This document shows, piece after piece, positions 17,024 to 25,121 of a stretch of 64,000 nucleotides of DNA. Source of the stretch: Viridilinea sp964592425 (lineage in GTDB: Bacteria > Chloroflexota > Chloroflexia > Chloroflexales > Chloroflexaceae); NCBI GenBank assembly GCA_964592425.1, contig CAZQCG010000001.1:166386-230385 (forward strand), in the 5' to 3' direction. The translations under genes and the position numbers were made by a program. The stretch's first letter is position 1. Each line of letters starts with the position of its first letter. The notes beneath the pieces are model-generated. The model searched no databases. It was not told the DNA's origin and saw only the letters and a list, made by a program, of their open reading frames with translations.

Positions 17024-18829
17024 CTACGGCTGCACGTCTAGATTGACCAGGTTGAAGAAGCCGGGCCAGTAGTCGATCGCCACCACGGTATCATCGCTGA
17101 CACCCTGGACGTAGGGCTTGACCAGTTCAGGGCCGCCGTCGTTGCGGGTGAAGGTGACCGGGGCGTCCTCGATCAGGATCTTTTCGGCCTCGGCGTAGAG
17201 CTCGAAGCGCTTGGTAGCATCCTGCTCGACATCGGCCTGGGCAATCAGGGCATCGAAGTCAGGGTTGGAGTAGCCGACGCGCGTGCTGAGCAGACCATTG
17301 GTCTGGAAGAGCGAAACCCAGTTCTGCGGATCGGGATAGTCGGCGCACCAGCCGAGGGAGAAGAACTGGGGCGGATTTTCCTTGGTCAGGGCGGTGTAGG
17401 CGGTCGGGTCAATCGGATCGAGCACGGCATCAAGGCCCAGGTTGGTCTTGAGCTGGCCAGCGATCCACTCGAAGCGGGCATTGTTGCGCGCACTGGCCGA
17501 GTAGGTCAGCTTGATCTCGGGGAGGGCCTCGATGCTGCCATAGCTCGACTCGGCGATGGCCGCCTTAGCTGCCTCGGCGTCGAAGGGCCAGAGCTTGAGA
17601 TCAGCCTGGTGGCCGGGGAAGCCGGGCGGGATGAAGCTGTAGGCCACGCTGCCGAGGCCACCGAAGATGTCGCGGTTCCAGGCTTCGCGGTCGAAGGCCT
17701 GGGCAAAGGCCTGGCGCACCTTGATATCCTCGAAGGGAGCCTTCGCGGTATTGAAGCCGAAGTAGAAGGTGCATGAGCCGGGCAGGTTGACAATCTCCTC
17801 GCTCAGCACCGGGTCAGACTCAACCGCAGAGAGATCCTCGGGCGCGATACCAAGCATATCAAGCTCACCGTTCTGGTAAGCCTGGAAGGCCACCTGGCTC
17901 TCGGTGATCATGTAGTACTCAACCCGCTTGAGCTTGACCGGGCCGAGCGGGCCATTATAGTTGGGGTTGGGCTCCCAGGTCGCCTTATTGCCATGGTCCC
18001 ACTCGGTCAGGATGAAGGGGCCGTTGCCGATATAGTTCTCGGCATCGTACCACCAGTCGGGGCCGATCGCGGCGTCCTCTTCACGCACGGGGGCACCGAT
18101 CCAGAGCGCGGCAATGGAGAGGAAATAGGGTGCAGGGTTAGTCAGTTCGATCTCGAGGGTCGTATCGTCGATGGCCTTAACGCCATAGTCGGCCTCAAGG
18201 GCTTCGAGGTCAAGTTCCATCGTCTCGGTCATGGTCAGGCCCTGGCAGGCAGCGGCGGACCACTCGCTGTAGCCTTTAATGATGCCACAGGGCAGGGACT
18301 GGTACTGACCAGCAGTTTCAGGGTTGGCCAGGCGCTTCCAGGCATACTCGAAGTTCTTGGCCGTGAGGGGGCTGCCGTCGGAGTAGGTGCTATCGGGACG
18401 GATCTTGAAGGTGTACTTCAGACCGTCAGCGGAAGCCTCAACACTTTCGGCGGCGGCAGGGATGGGCTTCATATCCTGATCGAAGGTCATCAGGGCCTGG
18501 TAGGCCATCATGATGAACTGGATCTCGCCAACGAAGCTGGCCTGCTGGGGATCAACATTGTCGGGCTCTGAACCCGTATTGATCCGCAATACGCCAGCCT
18601 CGGCGGTGCCGGTGTCGGCAACCGGTGGTGGCTCGGCGGTGGGCTGCTCGGTCGGGGCAGCCGTGGGCTGCTCGGCCGGCGGGGCGGTGGGCTGCTCGGC
18701 CGGGGCCGTAGTGGCCGCAGTGGTCGGCTGAGCAGCGGGGGTGCCGCCGCCGCAGGCGGCGAGGATGGGGATGAGTAGCGCAAAGAGCAGGGCGGTTGCG
18801 GCCATGCTGCGCCAGTTGGTAATACGCAT
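17024..18829 (-). CDS. Peptide ABC transporter substrate-binding lipoprotein (family 5)
   Basis: About 601 residues. A lipoprotein signal ends in LLIPILAAC followed by a Thr/Pro/Glu-rich linker with a repeated AEQPTA/TEQPTA motif (residues 30-70), then an SBP_bac_5 domain: LRINTGSEPDNVDPQ, KPIPAAAESVEASADGLKYTFKIRPDSTYSDGSPLTAKNFEYAWKRL in pieces, ending LDVQP. It captures oligopeptides or similar substrates outside the membrane. ATG 18829 has AAGGAG seven bases upstream. First gene of the importer operon; its ligand cannot be read from sequence. Confidence 0.92.
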   Translation of the reverse strand: MRITNWRSMAATALLFALLIPILAACGGGTPAAQPTTAATTAPAEQPTAPPAEQPTAAPTEQPTAEPPPVADTGTAEAGVLRINTGSEPDNVDPQQASFVGEIQFIMMAYQALMTFDQDMKPIPAAAESVEASADGLKYTFKIRPDSTYSDGSPLTAKNFEYAWKRLANPETAGQYQSLPCGIIKGYSEWSAAACQGLTMTETMELDLEALEADYGVKAIDDTTLEIELTNPAPYFLSIAALWIGAPVREEDAAIGPDWWYDAENYIGNGPFILTEWDHGNKATWEPNPNYNGPLGPVKLKRVEYYMITESQVAFQAYQNGELDMLGIAPEDLSAVESDPVLSEEIVNLPGSCTFYFGFNTAKAPFEDIKVRQAFAQAFDREAWNRDIFGGLGSVAYSFIPPGFPGHQADLKLWPFDAEAAKAAIAESSYGSIEALPEIKLTYSASARNNARFEWIAGQLKTNLGLDAVLDPIDPTAYTALTKENPPQFFSLGWCADYPDPQNWVSLFQTNGLLSTRVGYSNPDFDALIAQADVEQDATKRFELYAEAEKILIEDAPVTFTRNDGGPELVKPYVQGVSDDTVVAIDYWPGFFNLVNLDVQP

Positions 18830-19191
18830 CGGGTGCTCTCCTTGAGCGTAGAATCTGTGATTCAGGTTGTGCACGGGCGAGAAGACTGAACGACGAACAG
18901 AAGACCGGCCTGGGTGTCAGCTAGAATCGATAGGCAACCTCCTTCGAAGATCCGTGGGGAATGCGGGGAGATGCGAGATTGCAGCCCGCGCTGCACGAAC
19001 ACCATGGGAAGCCCATGCCCCTTCGCAAACACTCCCTGTGAATTTTCGGCCATCCAGAGAAGCTGCATAGCCGTACTGGCATATGCAGCTATGCAGAGGG
19101 CACAACAGTGTGCACGCTGGTGATGATACACCATTGAAGGTGGGAGGAAATCCGAGCGACGAGTGGATTTTTTCGGTAGCACGGTTGAGGA

Positions 19192-19221
19192 ATGCTACCA
19201 TGGGGATGTTGCGACTGTCAA
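19192..19221 (-). promoter_or_regulatory. Promoter of the peptide importer operon
   Basis: On the minus strand TTGACA (19216-19221) and TAGCAT (19192-19197) are separated by 18 bp. This would give a leader of roughly 355 nt before the binding-protein ATG. The same TTGACA/TAGCAT pair occurs twice in the element at 61764-61942, so TAGCAT seems to be an accepted -10 box in this genome. Confidence 0.55.
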
Positions 19222-19234
19222 GGTGAGACAAGGA

Positions 19235-19376
19235 TTTAGAAGCAATATTTTACAAATAAGGATGGAAGCATGGCTGAGAAAACCTGTCAGGTGCGGCCAC
19301 GGAATGCATCAGAATGAGAACGATCATGGCTGGCCGCACCTGACAGGTTTCTTATTTGAAAGGTATTGGATTTAGA
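19235..19376. repeat. MITE-like element A1
   Basis: Imperfect terminal inverted repeats: left end at 19238-19260 contains CAATATTTTACAAATAAG, right end at 19351-19376 contains CTTATTTGAAAGGTATTG. Both ends are flanked by a direct GGATTTAGAAG. Inside is a perfect 20-bp inverted repeat (19280-19299 and 19331-19350, loop 31 nt). Three related elements lie at 30328, 38656 and 49869. Confidence 0.65.
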
Positions 19377-19488
19377 AGAGTAGGAAATAGAAAATAGCCC
19401 GGGCGCATCAGGACGCGGTCGGTGACATCGAACTGTAACGTAGCGGGTTCACCCTTGGGGTAACCCACAAGCCTGAGAGCGAGAGCAG

Positions 19489-20220
19489 TCACAGGTCGCC
19501 AGCGGACTGACGGAGGGCTGCGGTGAGCGCCGAGAGGCGTTCGTGCTGCTGACCGGCGGCGTCGAAGTTGCCTGGGGCGAGCCAGCGCTGGAAGGCGGCG
19601 GCCAGGGCTGGCCACTCACGGTCGATCACGGCGTACCATGCGGTGTCGCGGTTGCGGCCTTTGACGACGGTGGCCTGACGGAAGAGGCCCTCGTAGGTGA
19701 GGCCGAGTCGCAGGGCGGCCGCCCGTGACGGGGCGTTGAGGGCATTGCATTTCCACTCGCAGCGCCGGTAGCCGAGGCTGAAGGCCTGGGCAAAGAGTAG
19801 CATCAGCGCCTCGGTGGCGGCTGGGGTGCGCTGCAGGGCCGGGGCAAAGGCCAGGTGGCCCAACTCGAGGCTGCCAGCCTCGGGTATGATGCGCAGGTAG
19901 GCGGCAACGCCCAGGGCCTGCCCGCTGGCCAGATCGATGATTGCATAAAAGAGGGGGTCTGCGCCAGCAGTAACCTGGGCCATCCAGCTCTGGTAGGCAG
20001 CCAGGTCGGCAAAAGGCCCATAGGGCAGGTAGGTCCACATACGCCCCTCACGGTCAACCTGGTTGGCGGCGTGCAATGAGGCGGCGTGACGGGCCGGGTC
20101 AAGCGGTTCCAGCCGGCAGAAACGCCCGCCAAGGGGTTGGTGTGCCGGGCGCGGTGGTGGTTGCCAGGCGGGGAGCGCGGCCCCAAGTGGCTGGCCGAGG
20201 GCGTTCAGGTGTACAGACAT
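19489..20220 (-). CDS. GNAT N-acetyltransferase (RimJ/RimL type)
   Basis: 243 residues. RFCRLEPLDPARHAASLHAA, WTYLPYGPFADLAAYQSWM, the beta-strand YAIIDLASGQALGVAAYLRI and the acetyl-CoA region ALMLLFAQAFSLGYRRCEWKC followed by N-x-x-SRAAALRLGLTYEG are typical of the RimJ/RimL subgroup. Substrate not predictable (protein N-terminus or small amine). It lies downstream of the kinase gene at 20244 with a 23-bp gap, so it may be co-transcribed with the two-component pair. Confidence 0.88.
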   Translation of the reverse strand: MSVHLNALGQPLGAALPAWQPPPRPAHQPLGGRFCRLEPLDPARHAASLHAANQVDREGRMWTYLPYGPFADLAAYQSWMAQVTAGADPLFYAIIDLASGQALGVAAYLRIIPEAGSLELGHLAFAPALQRTPAATEALMLLFAQAFSLGYRRCEWKCNALNAPSRAAALRLGLTYEGLFRQATVVKGRNRDTAWYAVIDREWPALAAAFQRWLAPGNFDAAGQQHERLSALTAALRQSAGDL

Positions 20221-20243
20221 GGCTCTGGTGAACTCCAGACAAC

Positions 20244-21647
20244 TCAGTGCGACAGGCCCTCTGCAACAGGCAGGGTAAACCAGAAGCGCGTGCCTTGCAT
20301 AGGAAGGCTGCTCACACCTATCGTACCACCATGCAGCCGCACAAGCTGGCTGGTGATCGCCAGGCCCAGGCCGGTTCCGCCAGCCTCCCGCGCCCGGCCA
20401 CGGTCGGCACGGTAGAAGCGCTCGAAGAGGTGGGGCAGCGCTTCGGCAGCAATGCCCTCGCCGGTGTCAACGACCTCGAAGCGCAGCACGCCTGGCGCAC
20501 TGGCCTCAAGGCGCGCTGCACGCAGAGTAATGCTACCACCAGAGGGAGTATGGCGTAGGGCGTTGCTGATCAGGTTGTGCAAGATCTGGCCAAGACGATC
20601 GGGGTCGGCCAGGGCGGCAGGCAGATCTGGGGGTGCCTCGACGCTAAGGGCGACACCCTGGGCGGCGGCAAAATCGGCAAAGAGGGCCACCTCACGCTCT
20701 AGCAAAGGCACCACGGCAAGGGCCTGAGGGCGCAGTGCGAGCCGGCCCGCCTCGGCCAGCGAGAGCTCGCGCAGGTCATCGACGAGCCGACGCAGGCCCT
20801 GACCGGCCTCGTAGATGAGCGCCACTTCCTCTTTCGTGAGCGGATAGACATCGTCGAGCATGGCCCGCAGGTTGCCTTGCAACACGGTAAGCGGGGTGCG
20901 CAACTCATGGGCAATGTCGGCAACCATGTTGCGGCGCTCGGCTTCACCACGCTCGATGGCGCTGGCCATCTCATTGAAGGCCGTAGCGACGGTCTGCACC
21001 TCTGCCGGGCCGCTGATCGGCACCCGTTCGGTGAGCTGGCCGGCAGCGATGCGGCGGGCACCCGCCGCCAGATGGGCCAGGGGAGCCGCAAGGCTACGGG
21101 CGATCAGCAGGCCGAGGGCCAGGCCGAGCACACCAGCCAGCCAGCCGGTGATCCAGAGCACCTGGTTGAGCGTATCAAGAAAGCGCTGGGCGGCCAATGG
21201 TAGCGCTGCGCCCCGCGCAGGCAAGACCAGCAGGTAGCCTACCGGCTGGTCTTGGAACAGAATGGGGATGGCGTCAGCCTGCTCACGCGCACTCAGCATC
21301 GACCCGGCGACCAGCTCAGCCGGGTCGGCCAGCACCTGCCCATCGTGATCGGCGAGGACGAGGCTGGTACCCATGGTGGCCCCAAGGCCCCGGCCCTGGC
21401 CCTGACCCTGGCCCTGACCCTGGCCGTGAGTGACGGTAAGCAGAGGCTCGGCCCCGGCCAGTGAGCCATAGGTTGCATAGTGCGCCGCCAGGTCGGCAAC
21501 TATGCCACTCTCAAGCACCTGGTTCTGGGCAACATAGCCACGAAAGGTCGTGCCGGCCAGATAATTGACAAGCAGACCAACGGTTAGCGTGCTGACCAGT
21601 ACGACCAGGGCAAAGCCGAGGCTTAGTTGCAACCAGAGTCGGTTCAT
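20244..21647 (-). CDS. Sensor histidine kinase (HAMP-HisKA-HATPase)
   Basis: About 467 residues: membrane helix 1 (LWLQLSLGFALVVLVSTLTVGLLV), an extracytoplasmic sensor of about 130 residues, helix 2, a HAMP domain, HisKA with the phosphoacceptor in IAHELRTPLTVLQGNL, and HATPase with N box NLISNALRHT, DTGEGI and GGTGLGLAI. The sensor contains a low-complexity HGQGQGQGQGQGRGLG stretch encoded by tandem GGCCAG-like units. ATG 21647 directly follows the regulator stop (21649), so the pair is translationally coupled. Confidence 0.93.
   Translation of the reverse strand: MNRLWLQLSLGFALVVLVSTLTVGLLVNYLAGTTFRGYVAQNQVLESGIVADLAAHYATYGSLAGAEPLLTVTHGQGQGQGQGQGRGLGATMGTSLVLADHDGQVLADPAELVAGSMLSAREQADAIPILFQDQPVGYLLVLPARGAALPLAAQRFLDTLNQVLWITGWLAGVLGLALGLLIARSLAAPLAHLAAGARRIAAGQLTERVPISGPAEVQTVATAFNEMASAIERGEAERRNMVADIAHELRTPLTVLQGNLRAMLDDVYPLTKEEVALIYEAGQGLRRLVDDLRELSLAEAGRLALRPQALAVVPLLEREVALFADFAAAQGVALSVEAPPDLPAALADPDRLGQILHNLISNALRHTPSGGSITLRAARLEASAPGVLRFEVVDTGEGIAAEALPHLFERFYRADRGRAREAGGTGLGLAITSQLVRLHGGTIGVSSLPMQGTRFWFTLPVAEGLSH
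21383..21425 (-). repeat. In-frame GGCCAG-like microsatellite
   Basis: Tandem CCCTGA/CCCTGG hexamers in the sensor part of the kinase gene encode five Gly-Gln pairs. Hexamer length keeps the frame, so copy-number change would only lengthen or shorten a flexible loop. Confidence 0.7.
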
Positions 21648-21648
21648 G

Positions 21649-22344
21649 TCAGGTGGTGTGGCGCAGGCGATAACCGACGCCATAGACGGTCTCGATCAGC
21701 GGGGCCGCAGCCGGATCGCGCTCGATCTTCTTGCGCAGGTTCTTGATATGGCTATCGACGGTTCGTTCGAGGCCGGCGTAGGTATAACCAAGGCCCTGCT
21801 CGATCAACTCAGTGCGGGTGAAGGCATGGCCGGGGTTGCGCAACAGCAGGGCCAGCAGATCAAATTCGGTCGGCGTAAGCTCGATCGGTTCACCGGCAAG
21901 GCTGGCGCGGTGGGCATCAAGGTCAAGCAGCAGGTCGCCATGCTGGAGGCGCTGGGGCGGGGCGGACGGGCCGGCGGCGCGGCGCAGAATGGCGCGCACG
22001 CGGGCAACCAGCTCACGCGGGTTGAAGGGCTTGGTGACATAGTCATCGGCACCGAGCTCGAGCCCGACAATGCGGTCGGTGTCATCGACACGGGCAGTGA
22101 GCATCAGGATGGGCAGTGCAGCAGTTACCGGATCGGCACGAATGGTACGCGCCAGTTCCAGGCCATCACGGTCGGGAAGCATCAGGTCGAGCACAAGCAG
22201 GTCGGGGCGCTCGGTGCGTAGCATACGCAGGGCGGTCGCGCCGTCATGAGCACTGATTGCGCGAAAGCCCGCCTGGGTCAGATAGGCAGAGACCAGGCGG
22301 GCAATCGAGGGATCATCATCAACAACGAGCACAGTCTGGGACAT
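21649..22344 (-). CDS. OmpR/PhoB-family response regulator
   Basis: 231 residues: receiver domain with VLVVDDDPS, phosphoacceptor Asp53 in LLVLDLMLPD and the Lys of DDYVTKPFNPRELVARV, then a winged helix (LTPTEFDLLALLLRNPGHAFTR, RTVDSHIKNLRKKIE, VYGVGYRL). It partners with the kinase immediately downstream. Target genes are unknown; the divergent cupin gene is one candidate. Confidence 0.95.
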   Translation of the reverse strand: MSQTVLVVDDDPSIARLVSAYLTQAGFRAISAHDGATALRMLRTERPDLLVLDLMLPDRDGLELARTIRADPVTAALPILMLTARVDDTDRIVGLELGADDYVTKPFNPRELVARVRAILRRAAGPSAPPQRLQHGDLLLDLDAHRASLAGEPIELTPTEFDLLALLLRNPGHAFTRTELIEQGLGYTYAGLERTVDSHIKNLRKKIERDPAAAPLIETVYGVGYRLRHTT

Positions 22345-22504
22345 AGGAGGCTCCGCGTCTAAGAGTTTGCCCCTGGCGCACTGACCAGTTCGTTTAAAAC
22401 ATGCCTACCGCATGAGTATGCAGAAGTGGTGGAGGCGCTGTACAGAAATGATGGAGCGTCACCAGCGCCGATATGTTAGAGTTAGTTAGACAAGGGGTTG
22501 TGCT

Positions 22505-22570
22505 ACCTCGGGAGGGCGTCCCGCCCGCGAGCGGGCCAGGAAGCGCCAGCGAACTTCTGGAGGGCTATAA
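22505..22570. repeat. Dispersed repeat B1
   Basis: Contains the block GCGCCAGCGAACTTCTGG preceded by GGGCGTCCCGCCCGC, which recurs with variation at 30536-30600 and 50005-50080. It lies in the leader of the cupin gene and ends just before its ribosome binding site. Confidence 0.55.
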
Positions 22571-22584
22571 CGGAGGAGCCGGCC

Positions 22585-22908
22585 ATGCATGTGACGACTT
22601 ACGCGGATCTGGTGAACCAGGTCACGATTCCCGAAGATGGTACGATCAGCCGCACGCTTGCCCAGGACGAGCAGATCAAGGTGGTGCTTTTTGGCTTTGC
22701 GGCAGGCCAGGAGTTGTCGGAGCATACGGCCGCGAGTGCAGCCATTTTACACTTTTTGCAAGGTGAAGCGCGGGTGAGTCTGGGGACAGAGGTGTTTGAG
22801 GCCCATGCCAACACATGGGTGCATATGCCGCCACGTATGCCACACGCGATTGTAGCCCTCACACCAGTGGTGATGTTGTTGATCCTGCTCAAGGATGGGC
22901 ATGAGTAG
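22585..22908 (+). CDS. Small cupin-domain protein
   Basis: 107 residues forming one cupin barrel: VVLFGFAAGQELSEHTAASAAILHFLQGEARVSLG (metal-binding motif 1 reduced to E-H), then THVHMPPRMPHAIVALTP-like motif 2 (here NTWVHMPPRMPHAI). GGAGGAG lies before ATG 22585. Similar cupins bind metals and act as sensors or simple enzymes. Its stop overlaps the start of a YwiC-like fragment. Confidence 0.85.
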   Translation: MHVTTYADLVNQVTIPEDGTISRTLAQDEQIKVVLFGFAAGQELSEHTAASAAILHFLQGEARVSLGTEVFEAHANTWVHMPPRMPHAIVALTPVVMLLILLKDGHE

Positions 22909-23068
22909 TCCAGAGGTACAGGCGGTGCGGCTGCGCCCGATCATCCTACCAGTTGAACATGGCGGTTGGAGTTTTCTCGGTGCGCCGATCCTGCTCGGCC
23001 TGTGGGTTGCCCCATCAAGCGTTGGGCTTCAGCCTGCTGACGGTAGCCTGGACGCCCTGGGATGGTAG
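22901..23068 (+). pseudogene. Truncated YwiC-like membrane protein
   Basis: The frame starts in an ATG overlapping the cupin stop by 8 bp and encodes RPIILPVEHGGWSFLGAPIL then LLGLWVAPS, a match in style to the N-terminus of YwiC-like multi-spanning proteins (LPxEHGGWxFLxxPxLLG). It stops after 55 codons, whereas the family is over 200 residues. An adjacent frame continues with ALGFSLLTVAWT, suggesting a frameshift plus a deletion. I infer a remnant of a cupin-ywiC-crp operon. Confidence 0.6.
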
Positions 23069-23093
23069 GCCGGGGCACCGACTGAAGAGGCCT

Positions 23094-23768
23094 ATGAATA
23101 CCAACGCCGAGGCAGTCCTACAAGCCACACCACTCTTTGCCAGCCTTGACACAAGCATCAGCGCCGATCTGGCCCGGAGCGCCAGCCGGGTCAGCTACCC
23201 GGCCCAGGCCACGATCTTTCTCATGGGCTCAAGCGACGATGGGCTCTACGTGGTCGAGCACGGCTGGGTGAAGGCGGTCAAGAGCGCCTTAACGGGGCGC
23301 GAGCAGACGATGGGCACCTTTGGGCCAGGCATGGTGCTGAACGATGTCGCCGTACTCGCCGGGACGAGCACCCAGGCAACTCTGATCGCCCTCGAAGCGT
23401 GCATCCTCTGGCGGATACCACGGGAGGCCATCCTTGCACAGATCGAGCGCCACCCGGCCCTGGCCCGGGCGCTGATCGGCAGCCTGGCCGCACGGGTGAT
23501 CCATCTGGCCGGGCTGGTCGAAGACCTGGCCCTACGCACCGTCGAGGCGCGCCTGGCCCGACTGATCTTGAAGCAGGCCGACGGCGATCGCATCGAACGG
23601 CGGCGCTGGGCGACCCAGGCCGAGCTGGCCGCTCAGGTCGGTACGGTGCCCGATGTGCTCAACCGCGCCCTGCGCGACCTGGCCGAGGCCGGGCTGATCG
23701 CCGTTGAGCGACGTACGATCCGCATCCTCGACCGGGCCGGGCTTGAGGTGCGAGCCGCGCTTGGCTAA
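23094..23768 (+). CDS. Crp/Fnr-family transcriptional regulator
   Basis: About 224 residues: cyclic-nucleotide-binding-like beta-roll (TPLFASLDTSISADLA, IFLMGSSDDGLYVVEHGWVKAV, LNDVAVLAG), dimer helix, then a Crp-type HTH (RRRWATQAELAAQVGTVPDVLNRALRDLAEAGLIAVE). No N-terminal cysteines for an Fe-S cluster, so it is not a canonical FNR. ATG 23094 is preceded by GAAGAGG; upstream frame overlaps the YwiC remnant. Confidence 0.9.
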   Translation: MNTNAEAVLQATPLFASLDTSISADLARSASRVSYPAQATIFLMGSSDDGLYVVEHGWVKAVKSALTGREQTMGTFGPGMVLNDVAVLAGTSTQATLIALEACILWRIPREAILAQIERHPALARALIGSLAARVIHLAGLVEDLALRTVEARLARLILKQADGDRIERRRWATQAELAAQVGTVPDVLNRALRDLAEAGLIAVERRTIRILDRAGLEVRAALG

Positions 23769-23867
23769 CGCTGATCCGACTTGAGTCAAAGACAGGGCCA
23801 CAGGCAACTGCTACACTCCAAGCAGTGAGTGTAAGCCTATGTCAACGAGCCCAAGGAGCCGAAATTT

Positions 23868-24116
23868 ATGTCACGGATCATTCGTCTGAGCCACCGCTGG
23901 CTAGCCCCGGTCTTTATCATCGTCATGCTGGCCGTGATCAGCACACAGGGCAGCAGCATCGCCCCGATCGTGCAACGAGTGCAACAGGTGATGGTCGTCT
24001 TCTTCGCCCTGAGCGGGCTGTACCTCTTTAGTATGCCCTGGTGGGTGAAGTGGCGGCGTGCCCGCCAGCGTGCTGCTGGCGGTGCCCCTGCCCGGCGCAC
24101 AACGACAACGCGTTGA
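23868..24116 (+). CDS. Small two-helix membrane protein, function unknown
   Basis: 82 residues. MSRIIRLSHRWLAPVFIIVML leads into one membrane helix, followed by a short loop, a second helix (VMVVFFALSGLYLFSMPWWV) and a basic, cytosolic tail. GGAG lies nine bases before ATG 23868. I recognise no family with a known function; it is kept as real because of its start signal and clean two-helix topology. Confidence 0.6.
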   Translation: MSRIIRLSHRWLAPVFIIVMLAVISTQGSSIAPIVQRVQQVMVVFFALSGLYLFSMPWWVKWRRARQRAAGGAPARRTTTTR

Positions 24117-24166
24117 GCAGATCGTTCAAGCATTGCGCGCTGGCCGAGCTCCTTTAAGCTCAGCCA

Positions 24167-24203
24167 GCGGGCGTTGGCTTCGACAGGCTCAGCCAACGCC
24201 CGC
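24167..24203. terminator. Bidirectional terminator-like hairpin
   Basis: GCGGGCGTTGGCT and its exact complement form a 13-bp stem with an 11-nt loop, between convergent genes. A second, imperfect stem (GCTGGCCGAGCT / AGCTCAGCCAGC) lies at 24139-24168. No T-tract, but the position between convergent units fits termination. Confidence 0.6.
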
Positions 24204-24241
24204 GCTCCGGCAGAACACAAGGAAACTTACCTCACAAACTA

Positions 24242-24460
24242 CTAACCCTGCGCACCTGACTTCCCCTGGATGGCCTGCATCGCGATGGCGGCGATGATGG
24301 AGTCGGCGGTCGCGATGTTAGTCGCCAGCGGCACGTTATGTACATTGCAGAGCCGCATCAGGCTCTGGATATCGGGGTCGTGCGGGTGCTTGTCGAGAGG
24401 GTCAACCAGAAAGATCACGGCATCAACTGTGCATATCTCTGGTTGCGTGGCAATGCATTC
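24242..24460 (-). pseudogene. mgsA: Remnant of methylglyoxal synthase, C-terminal part only
   Basis: The frame encodes VDAVIFLVDPLDKHPHDPD followed by IQSLMRLCNVHNVPLATNIATAD, the diagnostic C-terminal block of methylglyoxal synthase (DPLD-x-HPHDPD with the active-site region). The N-terminal 80 or so residues, including the phosphate-binding GHD and catalytic region, are missing: the frame upstream runs into the response regulator gene ending at 24465. No good start codon precedes the conserved part, so it is probably a non-functional fragment left by a rearrangement. Confidence 0.75.
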
Positions 24461-24464
24461 AAAG

Positions 24465-25121
24465 CTAGGTGCCATCACCAAGCCAGCCGCGCTCCAGAGC
24501 ATAACGTACCAATGCCGCCCGTCCATTCAGGCCGAGCTTCTCCAGGGCACGTGCCCGGTAGGTCTCGACGGTCTTGACACTCAGGTTGAGTTGGGCCGCA
24601 ACTTCCTTATTACTGTAACCCTTTGCGACACGCTGTACCACCTCCTGCTCACGCTCGCTGAGCTCAATGCCCAGTAACTCCGAGGCAGCTTTAGGCCGGC
24701 GCACATAGCGTCTCACAACATACTCGGCAAGCGATGGCTCCAGGTAGAGGCCCCCAGACGCGACAATGCGGATGGCCTGGATCAGGGCATCGGCAGCAGT
24801 CTGCTTGAGGATATAGCCCGAGGCCCCGACGGCGAGCATCTGGGACAGGTAGCTCGTGTCGTCATGGACGCTCAGTACGAGTACCTTGATGTCCGGGTAG
24901 GTCTGTTTGATGCGCTGGGTCACCTGGATACCGTTGCCCCCCGGCATTGAGATGTCCATAATCACTACATCCGGGAGGCTCGCCTCAATCTGCTGCCAGG
25001 CGACCTCAGCATCGCCAGCTTCACCGACAACGACAATGTCGGTCTGGGCTGCGATCAGGGCCTTCAGCCCTTCACGCAACACCATATGATCATCAACCAG
25101 AACCACGCTGATGGTTTCCAT
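24465..25121 (-). CDS. NarL/LuxR-family response regulator
   Basis: About 218 residues: receiver with VVLVDDHMVLREGLKALI, phosphoacceptor Asp56 in VVIMDISMPG, Lys in GYILKQTAADAL, and a C-terminal LuxR HTH (LSEREQEVVQRVAKGYSNKEVAAQLNLSVKTVE in two parts). GGAGAAGGAGG precedes ATG 25121. It overlaps the end of the CheB-CheR-kinase gene by 29 bp and is its obvious partner, because that kinase has a HisKA_3 domain, the type that pairs with NarL regulators. Confidence 0.94.
   Translation of the reverse strand: METISVVLVDDHMVLREGLKALIAAQTDIVVVGEAGDAEVAWQQIEASLPDVVIMDISMPGGNGIQVTQRIKQTYPDIKVLVLSVHDDTSYLSQMLAVGASGYILKQTAADALIQAIRIVASGGLYLEPSLAEYVVRRYVRRPKAASELLGIELSEREQEVVQRVAKGYSNKEVAAQLNLSVKTVETYRARALEKLGLNGRAALVRYALERGWLGDGT

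Larger units (their letters stand above)
18830..19488. other. Long intergenic region (5' leader of importer operon plus MITE-like element)
   Basis: I see no convincing gene in these 659 bp; the open frames here lack family-like sequence and ribosome binding sites. It holds a promoter (19192-19221), a leader of about 355 nt with an imperfect hairpin around AGCTGCATA / TATGCAGCT (19060-19090), and repeat element A1 (19235-19376). Confidence 0.6.

Noticed and set aside
18862..19231. Minus-strand frames of about 105 codons upstream of the binding-protein gene
   Set aside because: No ribosome binding site and no recognisable motif; the region carries a promoter and a repeat element instead.
22953..23093. 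Extended N-terminus of the Crp regulator
   Set aside because: The 47 extra codons overlap the YwiC remnant in another frame and do not resemble the family; ATG 23094 has its own ribosome binding site.
23094..23768. FNR-type oxygen sensor
   Set aside because: The N-terminus lacks the cysteines needed for a 4Fe-4S cluster, so only a general Crp/Fnr family call is given.
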